Assembly (NCBI GenBank): GCA_943331105.2
Contig: CALQKH020000003.1
Span: 124,001-188,000 of the forward strand
Direction: 5' to 3'
DNA length: 64,000 nt
Source: Akkermansia muciniphila
GTDB taxonomy: Bacteria; Pseudomonadota; Gammaproteobacteria; Burkholderiales; Burkholderiaceae_C
Shown: piece after piece, positions 14,811 through 24,679 of the stretch
Position numbering within the stretch: the stretch's first letter is position 1
Layout: each line of letters opens with the position of its first letter
The notes under the pieces: generated by a model
Told to the model about the DNA's origin: nothing
What the model saw: only the letters and a program-made list of their open reading frames with translations
Database searches by the model: none
Translations under genes and position numbers: made by a program

Positions 14811-15971
14811 ATGTTTCTTGAACTGCGTCAACTGGACATCCGCTACCCCGGCAGCACCGCACCTGCGGTGCAAGGTGTGAACCTGAGCCTCAAGGCAGGT
14901 GACATTGGCGTTTTGATTGGACCTTCGGGCTGCGGCAAGACCAGCTTGCTGCGGGCCGTGGCCGGCCTGGAGCCACTTTCAGGCGGCCAAGTGCTGCTGT
15001 CTGACCGCGTGGTCAGTGACGCGCAACACACCGAACCCGCTGAAAGCCGCCGCATCGGCATGGTTTTCCAGGATTACGCCTTGTTCCCTCACATGGATGT
15101 GGGCCGCAATGTGGGCTTTGGCTTGGCCCACCTGTCCAAGGCCGAACGCCAACACCGCGTGGCCGAGGTGCTGGATTTGGTGGGTCTGAACGGCGCTGAC
15201 AAACGTTTTGCGCACGAGTTGTCTGGCGGCCAACAGCAACGCGTGGCCTTGGCCCGTGCTTTGGCCCCTCGGCCGGACCTGCTGCTGTTGGACGAGCCAT
15301 TTTCCAACCTGGACATCGACCTGCGTGAACGCTTGGCGCAAGAGGTGCGCAACATCCTCAAGGCCGCTCAAGCCACCGCTTTGCTGGTGACGCACGACCA
15401 ACTTGAAGCCTTTGCCATTGGCGATGTGATCGGCGTCATGAGCGAAGGGCAACTGCACCAGTGGGACGATGCCTACAGCCTTTACCACCGCCCTGCCACC
15501 CGCTTTGTGGCCGACTTCATTGGCCACGGCGTGTTCACCCCCGCCACCTTGCGTGAAGTGGACGGGCACATCTTGGTGAGCACCCCGGTGGGCGAGCTGC
15601 GCGATGTGGCCGAATGCCCCCTGCCCTGCGCTTTTGAGGACGGGCAATGCGACGTGCTTTTGCGGGCTGATGACATCGTGCACGACGATGACGCGCCCGT
15701 GAAGGCCGAAATCATCCGCAAAGCCTTCCGTGGTTCTGAATTTTTGTACACCTTGCGCTTGGCCAGCGGTGACCTGTTGATGGCCCACGTGCCCAGCCAC
15801 CACGACCACAAACTCGGCGAATGGATTGGCATCCGCGCCGAAGTGGACCATGTGGTGACCTTCAACCGCGCCTGCCCGGTCTCCGACAGAGACCTGTGCC
15901 AAATGCCTTGTGCCAAAGCCGAGGCTTGTGAGCACACCGACCCCAAGTACCAACCCGTCAAATTCGTTTGA
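14811..15971 (+). CDS. Fe3+-type ABC transporter ATPase (FbpC family) with cysteine-rich tail
   Basis: A 386-residue ATPase of the iron/spermidine/sulfate import class. Walker A GPSGCGKTS (37-45), Q-loop in MVFQDYALFPH, signature LSGGQQQR, Walker B LLLLDEP and the switch THDQLEA are intact. Residues 240-350 form the TOBE-like regulatory domain. The last 33 residues contain four cysteines (355, 363, 367, 373; CX7CX3CX5C), which is unusual for FbpC and could bind metal. It is divergent from the cognate permease. There is no ribosome binding site; a TACAAT box ends seven bases before the ATG. Confidence 0.87.
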   Translation: MFLELRQLDIRYPGSTAPAVQGVNLSLKAGDIGVLIGPSGCGKTSLLRAVAGLEPLSGGQVLLSDRVVSDAQHTEPAESRRIGMVFQDYALFPHMDVGRNVGFGLAHLSKAERQHRVAEVLDLVGLNGADKRFAHELSGGQQQRVALARALAPRPDLLLLDEPFSNLDIDLRERLAQEVRNILKAAQATALLVTHDQLEAFAIGDVIGVMSEGQLHQWDDAYSLYHRPATRFVADFIGHGVFTPATLREVDGHILVSTPVGELRDVAECPLPCAFEDGQCDVLLRADDIVHDDDAPVKAEIIRKAFRGSEFLYTLRLASGDLLMAHVPSHHDHKLGEWIGIRAEVDHVVTFNRACPVSDRDLCQMPCAKAEACEHTDPKYQPVKFV

Positions 15972-16009
15972 AAGACGCCACCCAACGGCCGTTCGGGTGA
16001 GTCAAGGGC

Positions 16010-16774
16010 CTAGGGGGCGTCCCGCAAAAGCATGATGTCTTGGCGCAAATCCTGCGCCCAAGCGCGGCGGTCCCTGCCGTTGGCAACTTGGGGCTCGCCA
16101 AAGTGCACCACCGCCTCGATGCGGCTGGATTTCAGGGTTCGCCACATGGAGCCGATCAGGGTGTCGTCGCCGATGTAGCAAGGCGCAAAGCTCAGCTCAC
16201 CGGTTTGCGCATCGATGAACTTGATAGACATGGGTTGCACTGGGGCATCGGCCTGAATGGCCGCCTGAATCAGGTTGGCATGAAAAGGCAACAACTCCCG
16301 TCCATCGCTGGTGGTGCCTTCCGGAAAGACCGCCACCACATCGCCATTCCTCATGGCATCGGCCATTTCCTTGACCATGCGCAACGCATCTTTGCGGCTG
16401 GTGCGCTCGATGTACAGCGTGCCAGCACCCGTGGCCAACATGCCCACCAAGGGCCAGTCCCGGATATCAGATTTAGAGACAAAACGGCAGTGCCTGGCCG
16501 CATGGATGACCAATATGTCCAGCCACGAAATGTGGTTGGCCACCATCAGCGTGGGGCCGTTTGCTACAGGTTGGCCCAAGACCCGCAAGTGCACGCCCCA
16601 CAAGGCCAAAAACTGCAGCGCCCACGCTTGCACACGCATCTCACGTTGCTCGGGGCTGAACTGGGGAAAGCGCACGTAAATCGTCCACATGCCCCTCAGC
16701 ACGTGCCACAAACCGCGCAAAAATTTCCAAACGGCGCCCAAAGAACCCATGCTGATGCTGCGCCCTGCAATCAA
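16010..16774 (-). CDS. plsC: 1-acyl-sn-glycerol-3-phosphate acyltransferase
   Basis: A 254-residue PlsC/AGPAT-family enzyme that adds the second acyl chain to lysophosphatidic acid at the inner membrane. The catalytic NHISWLD (HX4D, His81-Asp86) and FPEGTTSDG (150-158) blocks are present. A hydrophobic N-terminal segment (residues 52-65) is the likely membrane association site. The start overlaps the end of the pyrC-like gene by four bases (ATGA), so it is translationally coupled at the end of the pyr operon. Internal ATG at residue 9 is an alternative start. The acyl donor preference is not visible. Confidence 0.87.
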   Translation of the reverse strand: MIAGRSISMGSLGAVWKFLRGLWHVLRGMWTIYVRFPQFSPEQREMRVQAWALQFLALWGVHLRVLGQPVANGPTLMVANHISWLDILVIHAARHCRFVSKSDIRDWPLVGMLATGAGTLYIERTSRKDALRMVKEMADAMRNGDVVAVFPEGTTSDGRELLPFHANLIQAAIQADAPVQPMSIKFIDAQTGELSFAPCYIGDDTLIGSMWRTLKSSRIEAVVHFGEPQVANGRDRRAWAQDLRQDIMLLRDAP

Positions 16775-18066
16775 GCAGCTTCGAAGGCCACTTGTCCAGC
16801 CACCACCGTGGCCAACACACGTCCGGGCAATTCATAGCCCGAAAACGGTGTGCTCTTGCCTTGGCTGCGCAAGGCGGCATCGGCTACCAGCCAATGGCCT
16901 TCGGTGGACAACACGCACACATCGGCCACGCCGCCCACAGCCAAATGGCCCACCGAATCTTGCAAGCTGCCCAAAGTGGTGCCCAGCACGCGGGCCGGGT
17001 CGGCCGTGATGCGCGAGAGCACTTGCGTCACGGGCAGTTGGGCATCTTGGCCCCACTTCAGGGCCAGACTCCACAACAATTCCAAACCGGTCGCACCGGG
17101 TTCGGCTTCGGCAAAGGGCAAGGCCTTGGCGTCGGCATCGACCGGGGTGTGATCCGACACCAGCACATCGAGCGTGCCGTCGGCCAAGCCCGCACGCAGG
17201 GCGTCGCGGTCACGTTGCTGGCGCAGCACGGGCGTCAGGCGGGCTCGGCTGTCAAAGTAACCCATGTCGGCATCGGTCAGGTGCAGTGAGTTGATGCTCA
17301 CATCGGCCGTTACTGGCAAACCCTCTGACTTGGCCTGGCGCACCAGGTCCACCCCTTGGGCACTGCTGATGCGGCACAGGTGCACCCGGGCACGGGTGCT
17401 GCGCACCAGCTCAAAGATGGTGTGCAAAGCGATGGTTTCGGCCGCCACCGACACGCCCGACAAACCCATGCGCGTGGCCAAAGCACCGCTGGCGGCCACG
17501 CCCTTGCCCAAATACAGCTCTTGCGGTCGCAGCCACACCGCGAAACCAAAGGTGCTGGCGTATTGCAAGGCACGTTGCAGCACTTGGGTGCTTTGAATCG
17601 GCACCTCTGCCTGAGAAAAGCCCACACATCCCGCAGCCGTGAGTTGACCCATTTCGGTCAGCACATCGCCCTTCAGTCCCACCGTGAGTGCGCCCAGCGG
17701 CAGCACACGGGCCTGGTGAAGTTTTTCGGCGCGGTAACGCAGCATCTCCACCAAACCGGGTTCGTCGAGCACGGGCTGGGTGTCAGGCGGGCAGACCAAG
17801 CTGGTCACGCCACCGGCCACGGCTGCGGCCAATTCACTCTCGAGCATCCCGGCATGTTCTTGGCCGGGCTCGCGCAGGCGTGCCGCCAAATCCACCAAGC
17901 CGGGGGCCACGATGCAGCCCCTGGCATCGATCACGCGGTTGGGCGTGAAGTCAGCAAGCGCCTGGCCCATGGCCACGATGCGCCCAGCCGCGATCGCCAC
18001 ATCGCCGATTTGGTCGAAGCCGCTGGAAGGGTCAATGACGCGGCCGTTTTGAATGAGGAGTTTCAT
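16771..18066 (-). CDS. Dihydroorotase-like protein, catalytically inactive (PyrC')
   Basis: A 431-residue dihydroorotase homologue next to pyrB. The normal zinc motif DxHxHxREPG is DLAARLREPG here (residues 59-68): both histidines are replaced, by Ala61 and Arg63. The usual catalytic lysine region reads LTVGLKG, and the later histidine ligand positions read WLRPQEL and HLCRIS. The active-site aspartate region SDHTPVDADAK is kept. In pseudomonads and many betaproteobacteria such inactive PyrC' subunits hold aspartate transcarbamoylase in a dodecamer. That structural role is inferred here; a true dihydroorotase must be elsewhere in the genome. Confidence 0.85.
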   Translation of the reverse strand: MKLLIQNGRVIDPSSGFDQIGDVAIAAGRIVAMGQALADFTPNRVIDARGCIVAPGLVDLAARLREPGQEHAGMLESELAAAVAGGVTSLVCPPDTQPVLDEPGLVEMLRYRAEKLHQARVLPLGALTVGLKGDVLTEMGQLTAAGCVGFSQAEVPIQSTQVLQRALQYASTFGFAVWLRPQELYLGKGVAASGALATRMGLSGVSVAAETIALHTIFELVRSTRARVHLCRISSAQGVDLVRQAKSEGLPVTADVSINSLHLTDADMGYFDSRARLTPVLRQQRDRDALRAGLADGTLDVLVSDHTPVDADAKALPFAEAEPGATGLELLWSLALKWGQDAQLPVTQVLSRITADPARVLGTTLGSLQDSVGHLAVGGVADVCVLSTEGHWLVADAALRSQGKSTPFSGYELPGRVLATVVAGQVAFEAA

Positions 18067-18091
18067 CGTCTGTTTCCTTATCGGCTTTTGT

Positions 18092-19057
18092 TCACGCGAC
18101 GTTGCCCGAGACGATGCTCATGACCGCCATGCGCACCGCGATGCCGAAAGTCACCTGCGGCAAGATCACGCTTTGCTGGCCATCGACCACCGCAGAGTCG
18201 ATCTCGACCCCCCGGTTGATCGGACCGGGGTGCATGACGATGGCGTCGGGTTTGGCCAGTTGCAGTTTTTCAGGCGTCAGGCCAAAGCTTTCGAAGTACT
18301 CTTGGCTGGAGGGCAGAAGCGCACCGCTCATGCGTTCGTTTTGCAGGCGAAGCATGATCACCACGTCGCAGCCCTTGATGCCTTCTTCAAGGTTGTTAAA
18401 AACACGCACGCCCATTTGCGCCATATCGGCTGGCACCAAAGTTTTGGGGCCGACCACCCGCACTTCGGCGCAGCCTAGGGTGGTGAGCGCATGGATGTCT
18501 GAGCGCGCAACGCGCGAGTGCAGCACGTCGCCCACGATGGCCACAGTGAGGTTCGAAAAGTCTTTTTTATAGTGCCGGATGGTGTACATGTCCAGCAACG
18601 CTTGGGTCGGGTGGGCATGACGGCCGTCGCCCGCATTGACCACATGCACATGGGGCGCGACGTGCTGAGCGATCAGGTACGGGGCACCCGATTCGCTGTG
18701 GCGCACCACAAAGATGTCGGCCGCCATGGCGCTCAGGTTGGCAATGGTGTCGAGCAGTGACTCGCCCTTGCTGGCCGACGATCGGGCGATGTCGAGCGTG
18801 TACACATCGGCTGACAAACGTGTGGCCGCGATGTCAAAGGTGGTGCGGGTGCGGGTGCTGTTTTCAAAAAACAGGTTGAACACGCTTTTGCCACGCAAAA
18901 GCGGCACCTTCTTCACTTCGCGGTCACTCACGCTGACAAAGCCCTGCGCCGTATCGAGGATATGGGTCAGGATGTCTTTGGACAAGCCTTCTGTGGAGAG
19001 CAGGTGGATCAGCTCGCCATTTTTGTTCAGTTGGGGGTTGTTGCGTTTGTAAAGCAT
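18092..19057 (-). CDS. pyrB: Aspartate carbamoyltransferase catalytic subunit
   Basis: About 321 residues from the ATG at 19057, which has AAGGA seven bases upstream; a longer frame from 19096 adds unrelated residues. It catalyses carbamoyl-aspartate formation, the first committed step of pyrimidine synthesis. The carbamoyl-phosphate motif [12 protein letters not shown], the [11 protein letters not shown] block and the aspartate-binding HPGPINRG are intact. It lies between pyrR and the inactive pyrC' gene in one operon, as expected for the class A ATCase complex. No PyrI is present, consistent with that class. Confidence 0.93.
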   Translation of the reverse strand: MLYKRNNPQLNKNGELIHLLSTEGLSKDILTHILDTAQGFVSVSDREVKKVPLLRGKSVFNLFFENSTRTRTTFDIAATRLSADVYTLDIARSSASKGESLLDTIANLSAMAADIFVVRHSESGAPYLIAQHVAPHVHVVNAGDGRHAHPTQALLDMYTIRHYKKDFSNLTVAIVGDVLHSRVARSDIHALTTLGCAEVRVVGPKTLVPADMAQMGVRVFNNLEEGIKGCDVVIMLRLQNERMSGALLPSSQEYFESFGLTPEKLQLAKPDAIVMHPGPINRGVEIDSAVVDGQQSVILPQVTFGIAVRMAVMSIVSGNVA

Positions 19058-19073
19058 GGTGTCCTTGTCGGGT

Positions 19074-19574
19074 TCAGGCCTTGTTTTTGACTTCAAAACT
19101 GAATGCGCCAGCCGGGTCGCGGGCCAGCGCCAGCGATTGGGTCTCGGGCAAGGCTACACGTGCAGCGGCAAACTCAGCCTGCACGGGCAGCTGACGCCCG
19201 CCGCGATCCACCAAGACCGCCAGCTGCACGCGGGCGGGGCGACCGTAGTCAAACAGCTCATTGAGCACAGCGCGAATCGTGCGACCTGTGTAGAGCACAT
19301 CGTCGAGCACCAGAATGTCGGCGCCGTCCACCTCAAAAGGCAAGTGGGTCTGGCCCCCGGCCGACAAACCGCGCTGGGCAAAGTCGTCGCGGTGCATGAC
19401 CGACGACACCTGACCCGGCTCACCGGGCAAGGCCAAATCTCGGTGCAATCGCTCGGCCAGCCAAGCACCACCCGAGGTGATGCCCACCAAACGAGTGTGG
19501 GTGGTGCACAGGCTGCGCACACCGCGCAACAGCTCTAAATAAAGGGCTTCGGCATTCAGGGCGAGTGCGCTCAT
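19074..19574 (-). CDS. pyrR: PyrR-type uracil phosphoribosyltransferase/pyr regulator
   Basis: A 166-residue phosphoribosyltransferase-fold protein. The PRPP-binding loop [16 protein letters not shown] is intact, and [12 protein letters not shown] and [11 protein letters not shown] match PyrR. In Gram-positives PyrR attenuates pyr transcription; in betaproteobacteria the gene stays linked to pyrB but RNA control is not established. The ATG at 19574 overlaps the stop of ruvX (ATGA, 19571-19574), which fixes the start, and its own stop lies beyond the start of pyrB at 19057 by a short gap. Confidence 0.9.
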   Translation of the reverse strand: MSALALNAEALYLELLRGVRSLCTTHTRLVGITSGGAWLAERLHRDLALPGEPGQVSSVMHRDDFAQRGLSAGGQTHLPFEVDGADILVLDDVLYTGRTIRAVLNELFDYGRPARVQLAVLVDRGGRQLPVQAEFAAARVALPETQSLALARDPAGAFSFEVKNKA

Positions 19575-19987
19575 GGGATGCTCCTCAAAAATTGGTCCAG
19601 GATGATGGCCGCTGCAGCGGCATCGGCGTCTTTGGCGCCATAAGAATGCGCCTCGGTGGTGGTGTAACGCTCGTCCACCTCGTAGACCGCCAAACCAAAC
19701 CGACCGCGCAGTTGGCGACCAAACTTGCGGGCGCGCAAGGTGTTTTCGTGCTCGCCACCATCGGGGTGGGTGGGCACGCCAATCACCAGCGCGTCTGGCT
19801 GCCAATCCTTGATGCGTTTGGCGATGTGCTCAAACCGGGCATCGCCTTCGGCGGCAATCGTGCCTTGCGGCGTGGCCGATTTCATCAACCGGTTGCCCAC
19901 GGCCACGCCGGTTCGCTTGAGGCCATAGTCAAAGGCAAGAAAACTCTGGTGATGGTCGGGGACGCTGTTTTCGGGGGCGCTGCTCAT
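19571..19987 (-). CDS. ruvX: Putative pre-16S rRNA nuclease/Holliday junction resolvase-like YqgF
   Basis: A 138-residue RNase H-fold protein. The first catalytic aspartate lies in LAFDYGLKRTGVAVG, VIGVPTHPDG provides the second conserved block, and DERYTTTEA plus DAAAAAIILDQFL give the acidic residues at the C-terminus. The family matures the 5' end of 16S rRNA; the resolvase name is historical. It overlaps yqgE by four bases upstream and pyrR by four bases downstream, so the three are translationally coupled. Confidence 0.9.
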   Translation of the reverse strand: MSSAPENSVPDHHQSFLAFDYGLKRTGVAVGNRLMKSATPQGTIAAEGDARFEHIAKRIKDWQPDALVIGVPTHPDGGEHENTLRARKFGRQLRGRFGLAVYEVDERYTTTEAHSYGAKDADAAAAAIILDQFLRSIP

Positions 19988-20586
19988 GCGTGCCCCGCTT
20001 CAGGGGAAAGCATCCAGCTTTTGAGGCCAAGCAAGTCAAGGGCACGGTCATAACGCTCGGCCATGGGAACGTCAAAAATCACATCGACCGACGCGGGCAC
20101 CGTGAGCCATGTGTTTTCGCCCAACTCGGACTCCAGCTGGCCCTCCCCCCAGGACGCATAACCCAGCGTGATCAAGACCCGGCGGGGCCCAGCACCAGAG
20201 GACAAGGCCTCCAGGACATCGCGGGAAGTCGTCATCTCAAGCCCCCCCGGCACGCTCAGGGTTGAGGCATAAATCGGACCGCCTTCTTGGTCGGCAGGCG
20301 ACATTTGGACCGGGTCGTGCAGCACAAACCCTCGATCTGTTTGCACAGGGCCGCCTTGAAGCACCGGGTTTAGCACCAAATCTTCGCGGCGCAAAGGCAA
20401 ATCCACCTTGTCAAACAAGAGGCGCATGCTGATGTCAGCGGGTTTGTTGATGATCAGGCCCATGGCCCCGCGCTCGCTGTGCTCGCACATGTAGATGACG
20501 CTGCGGGCAAATGTCTCGTCCTCCAACCCGGGCATGGCGATCAGGAAATGATGCTTGAGGTCAATAGAGGCAGAATCAGCGGTCAT
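19984..20586 (-). CDS. YqgE/AlgH-family protein
   Basis: A 200-residue UPF0301 protein. The family signatures LKHHFLIAMPGLEDETFARSV (start), ERGAMGLIINKP and VLITLGYASWGEGQLESEL are all present. The biochemical function is unknown, although the gene is almost always next to ruvX/yqgF. It is the first gene of the yqgE-ruvX-pyrR-pyrB-pyrC'-plsC operon and is divergent from the photolyase gene with a 74-bp gap that must hold both promoters; I see no clear consensus there. Confidence 0.9.
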   Translation of the reverse strand: MTADSASIDLKHHFLIAMPGLEDETFARSVIYMCEHSERGAMGLIINKPADISMRLLFDKVDLPLRREDLVLNPVLQGGPVQTDRGFVLHDPVQMSPADQEGGPIYASTLSVPGGLEMTTSRDVLEALSSGAGPRRVLITLGYASWGEGQLESELGENTWLTVPASVDVIFDVPMAERYDRALDLLGLKSWMLSPEAGHA

Positions 20587-20660
20587 GTACCGATTTTAGC
20601 GGTCCCGCCCTCGCGGCTTGGGCCACAAGTGCATTCCTTGATCCAACCCGGCAAACCCTG

Positions 20661-22136
20661 ATGGAAACCCCTTTTTCTTGTGGCCTGGTCTGGCTGCGCC
20701 GCGACTTGCGCGTGACCGACAACGCCGCCTTGTTTCATGCCCTGAAGCATTGCCAGCGGGTGCATGTGGTGTTCGTTTTTGACACCGAAATTTTGGACGT
20801 TCTGCCTCGCGCCGACCGCCGTGTCGAATTCATTCGCGAATCGCTGGTCGAGGTCGATGCCCGATTGCGTGAGATGGCGGGTCATCCTCAAGCTGGCCTG
20901 ATCGTGCGCCATGGCGTGGCCAAAGACAAAATCGTCAAGCTGGCGCACCACCTGCAAGCCCAAGCCGTGTTTGCCAACCACGATGACGAGCCCCATGCGC
21001 TGGCCCGCGATATCCAGGTGCGCGGCCACTTGGCTGACCACGGCATCGTGCTGCACACCTACAAGGACCATGTGGTCATGGAACGCAACGAAGTGCTGAC
21101 CCAAATGAACAAGCCCTTCAGCGTGTTCACCCCCTATAAAAATGCCTGGCTGAAGAAAGTCACGCCCGAAGACCTGCAGGCCTACGAAGTGGCATCACTG
21201 GGCCAGCGCCTAGCTCCCCGCCCCGATGATCTGGCGCAGCCGGTGCACAGCCTGCAAGACATCGGCTTTGAGCCCACCAACTTGAAGGCCCTCAAAATCC
21301 CCACGGGCGAGTCGGGTGCACAGGCTTTGCTGCAAGACTTCTTGACGCGCATTGACCAGTACGAGGACACCCGCAACTTCCCGGCTGTCAAAGGCCCCAG
21401 CTACCTGAGTGTGCATTTGCGCTTTGGCACCGTGTCCATCCGCCAACTGGCCCGCGAAGCACATCCCCGCATGCTGGCGGGCAGCGTGGGGGCCAGCGTG
21501 TGGTTGTCAGAACTGATTTGGCGCGACTTTTATGTGCAAGTGCTGCACAACTATCCGCATGTGGGTGAAGGTAAAAGCTTCAAGCCCGATTACGACGCCA
21601 TCCGTTGGGAACACGGCACGCATGCCCACAAACTGTTTGATGCTTGGTGCGAAGCGCGCACCGGATACCCCCTGGTGGACGCGGCCATGCGTCAAATCAA
21701 CCAAACAGGCTACATGCACAACCGCCTGCGGATGGTGGTGGCCAGCTTTTTAGTGAAGGATTTGGGCATCGACTGGCGCTGGGGCGAAAAGTACTTTGCC
21801 ACTCACCTGAACGACTTCGATCTGTCAGCGAACAACGGCGGCTGGCAGTGGGCCAGCTCCAGCGGGTGTGATGCGCAGCCCTACTTTCGGATTTTTAACC
21901 CGATCAGCCAAAGCGAAAAGTTCGACCCAGAGGGCAAGTTCATTCGCCGTTACTTGCCAGAATTGGCCAGCCTGCCCACCAAAGACCTGCATGCCCCATG
22001 GCTTGCCAAACCCCTTGACTTGCAAGCGGCAGGGGTTGAGATCGGTAAAACCTACCCTGCCCCCATCGTGGACCACGCCGAAGCCCGCGAGAAAACGCTG
22101 GCCCGCTATGCGGTGGTCAAGAAAAGCGCAGACTGA
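20661..22136 (+). CDS. phrB: Class I cyclobutane pyrimidine dimer photolyase
   Basis: A 491-residue light-dependent DNA repair flavoprotein. The N-terminal antenna domain ([16 protein letters not shown]) and C-terminal FAD domain are complete. The FAD/DNA-binding signatures [26 protein letters not shown] and [27 protein letters not shown]-type blocks (here [17 protein letters not shown]) are intact, with the tryptophans for photoreduction. The stop codon directly abuts that of the convergent rubredoxin gene, leaving no room for a terminator between them. Confidence 0.93.
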   Translation: [491 protein letters not shown]

Positions 22137-22307
22137 TCAGATCGCGACCATTTCAAAGTCTTCTTTGCGGGCCGCACATTCGGGGCAAGTCCAGTTCATG
22201 GGGACGTCTTCCCATTTGGTGCCCGGTGCAATGCCGTGCTCGGGATCACCCTCGGCCTCGTCGTAAATCCAGCCGCAAATCAAGCACATCCAAGTTTTGT
22301 GTTCCAT
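22137..22307 (-). CDS. rubA: Rubredoxin
   Basis: A 56-residue one-iron electron carrier. The two CxxC iron ligands, CLICGW and CPECAA, frame the typical DPEHGIAPGTKWEDVP loop. The frame is open upstream to 22484 but only the part from the ATG at 22307 is homologous and of normal rubredoxin length. It is divergent from thiD and is found in the same place in many betaproteobacteria. The redox partner is unknown. Confidence 0.92.
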   Translation of the reverse strand: MEHKTWMCLICGWIYDEAEGDPEHGIAPGTKWEDVPMNWTCPECAARKEDFEMVAI

Positions 22308-22411
22308 CACCGTGTCGCAATCAGAGAGTCGAATAGAATGTTTTGATTGTATCGGCCTGCCCATCGCCCTCCTGAGAAGCCGGTCCGAAGCCCCTGAGAT
22401 GCGACTTTTGC

Positions 22412-23356
22412 ATGACCGACTCCAGCCCTGAAATTCCCGACATTGAGCAGGTACCGGCCGAAGAAGAATCGGCCTCCTTGGCATGTGTGCTCTCTTTCAA
22501 CGCCAACGATCCCAGCGGGGCGGGCGGTTTGAGCTGCGACGCGGTGGCCATGGCCTCGGTTGGCGCCCATTGCATGCCCATTTGCACCGGCAGCTATGTC
22601 CGCGACACCACCAGCATCACCGATTTCTTTGCGCTCGATGACGAAGCCGTGCACGACCAAGCCCGCGCCATGGCCGAAGACGTGCCGGTTCAGGTCATCA
22701 AGGTCGGTTTCGTCGGCACCCCCGAAGCCCTGGCGGTGATCGCCGAACTGTCCGACGACTACGACGGCGTGCCTTTGGTCGCCTACATGCCCAACCTGTC
22801 TTGGTGGGAAGAAGACAAGATCGACGCCTATCTGGACGCTTTTCGCGAACTGTTGTTGCCCCAGACCAGCGTCTTGGTGGGCCACCACAGCACGCTGCGC
22901 CGCTGGCTGCTGCCCGACTGGAGCGGGGAGCGCAACCCCGGACCCCGCGACATCGCCAAAGCGGCAGCCGAGTTGGGTGTACCTTACACCCTGGTCACGG
23001 GCCTGCCCTTGCCTGACCAGCACATTGACAACGTGCTGGCTTCGCCCGAAACCGTGCTGGGCCATGAAAAATTCGAACGCATCGAAGCGGTATTTGCGGG
23101 GGCGGGCGACACACTCACCGCTGCCCTGTCCGCCTTGCTGGCCACCGGCATGGATTTGCCCGAGGCCACCAGCGAAGCCTTGCACTATCTGGACCGTTGC
23201 CTCGACGAAGGCTTTCGGCCCGGCATGGGGCAGGTCATTCCGGACCGCCTTTTTTGGGCGCTGCCCGAAGGCGAAGCAACAGACGACGAGGAAGGCCCGC
23301 AAGTTCATCCCGGCGCCGATTACTTTGAAGTACCCTTCAACGAAACCAAACACTGA
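22412..23356 (+). CDS. thiD: Hydroxymethylpyrimidine/phosphomethylpyrimidine kinase
   Basis: A 314-residue ribokinase-fold kinase of thiamine biosynthesis, phosphorylating HMP and HMP-P. The start of the fold ([21 protein letters not shown]) and the anion-hole motif [10 protein letters not shown] are clear. It carries about 25 extra acidic N-terminal residues and a C-terminal extension beyond the E. coli length (266), and it lacks the ThiE/TenI fusions seen elsewhere. It is eight bases upstream of hemL on the same strand, the arrangement common in Comamonadaceae. Confidence 0.85.
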   Translation: MTDSSPEIPDIEQVPAEEESASLACVLSFNANDPSGAGGLSCDAVAMASVGAHCMPICTGSYVRDTTSITDFFALDDEAVHDQARAMAEDVPVQVIKVGFVGTPEALAVIAELSDDYDGVPLVAYMPNLSWWEEDKIDAYLDAFRELLLPQTSVLVGHHSTLRRWLLPDWSGERNPGPRDIAKAAAELGVPYTLVTGLPLPDQHIDNVLASPETVLGHEKFERIEAVFAGAGDTLTAALSALLATGMDLPEATSEALHYLDRCLDEGFRPGMGQVIPDRLFWALPEGEATDDEEGPQVHPGADYFEVPFNETKH

Positions 23357-23364
23357 GACCCGAT

Positions 23365-24660
23365 ATGACCGACCTCAACCAAACCCTCTTTGACCGCGCC
23401 GCCCAAGTGATCCCTGGTGGCGTCAACTCGCCTGTGCGCGCCTTTCGCGCCGTGGGCGGCACACCCCGATTTGTGCAACGCGCCCAAGGCGCTTATTTCT
23501 GGGACGCCAACGGCCAAAAATACATTGATTACATTGGATCATGGGGCCCCATGATCCTGGGCCACGGCCACCCCGCCGTGCTCGAAGCGGTACAAAAAGC
23601 GGCACTTGACGGCTTCTCTTACGGTGCGCCTACCGAACGCGAGATCGAGCTGGCCGAAGAAATCCTGAAACACGTGCCCTCTATGGAAATGGTGCGCCTG
23701 GTCAGCTCGGGCACCGAAGCGGGCATGAGCGCCCTGCGCTTGGCACGCGGCGCCACGGGCCGCAGCAAGTTCATCAAGTTTGAAGGCTGCTACCACGGGC
23801 ATTGCGATGCGCTGCTGGTCAAGGCCGGCTCGGGCCTGGCCACCTTTGGCAACCCCACCAGCGCTGGCGTGCCACCTGAAGTCGTGCGCGACACCCTGGT
23901 GCTGGAGTACAACAACATCGCAGCCCTAGAGGAGACTTTTGCCCTGCACGGTAAAGAGTTGGCCTGCGTGATGATCGAACCCATTGCGGGCAACATGAAC
24001 TTTGTGCGCGCCAGCGTGCCCTTCATGAAGCGCTGCCGCGAGTTGTGCACCGAATACGGCGCCTTGTTGGTGTTTGACGAAGTGATGTCGGGTTTCCGCG
24101 TGGCCTTGGGCAGCGCGCAAAGCGTCTATGCCAAAGCCATCCCCGGCTTCAAGCCCGACATGACAGTGCTGGGCAAAGTGATTGGTGGCGGCATGCCCTT
24201 GGCCGCCTTTGGCGGCCCGCGCGAGATCATGCGCCAGTTGGCGCCCACTGGGCCGGTATACCAAGCTGGCACCTTGAGCGGCAATCCGGTGGCCACAGCC
24301 TGTGGCCTGACCACGCTGCGCGAGATCGCCAAGCCCGGCTTTTTTGATGCCTTGGGTGCACGCACCCAAAGCCTGGTCGATGGCCTGACGGGCGCTGCCG
24401 CTGCGGCGGGCGTACCTTTTTCGGGCGATTGCCAAGGTGGCATGTTTGGCTTTTTCTTGCTGCCCGAGCTGCCCCAAAACTACGCCAAAGTCATGACCAG
24501 CGACAGCCCCAAGTTCAACAAGCTGTTCCACGGCTTGCTGGATGGCGGCGTGTACATCGCGCCCGCTTTGTACGAAGCCGGTTTTGTGAGCGCCGCCCAC
24601 ACCGAAGCCGACATTGCCCAGACAGTGCAAATCGCGGCTGACGTGTTCAAGTCGCTCTGA
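23365..24660 (+). CDS. hemL: Glutamate-1-semialdehyde 2,1-aminomutase
   Basis: A 431-residue PLP enzyme converting glutamate-1-semialdehyde to 5-aminolevulinate in the C5 haem pathway. [17 protein letters not shown] start ([13 protein letters not shown]), [27 protein letters not shown] and the PLP-lysine segment [12 protein letters not shown] are all conserved. The length is standard. It is cotranscribed with thiD (eight-base gap) and probably with the small exported protein that follows 19 bases later. Confidence 0.95.
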   Translation: MTDLNQTLFDRAAQVIPGGVNSPVRAFRAVGGTPRFVQRAQGAYFWDANGQKYIDYIGSWGPMILGHGHPAVLEAVQKAALDGFSYGAPTEREIELAEEILKHVPSMEMVRLVSSGTEAGMSALRLARGATGRSKFIKFEGCYHGHCDALLVKAGSGLATFGNPTSAGVPPEVVRDTLVLEYNNIAALEETFALHGKELACVMIEPIAGNMNFVRASVPFMKRCRELCTEYGALLVFDEVMSGFRVALGSAQSVYAKAIPGFKPDMTVLGKVIGGGMPLAAFGGPREIMRQLAPTGPVYQAGTLSGNPVATACGLTTLREIAKPGFFDALGARTQSLVDGLTGAAAAAGVPFSGDCQGGMFGFFLLPELPQNYAKVMTSDSPKFNKLFHGLLDGGVYIAPALYEAGFVSAAHTEADIAQTVQIAADVFKSL

Positions 24661-24679
24661 GTCATACCTTGGTCACGTC

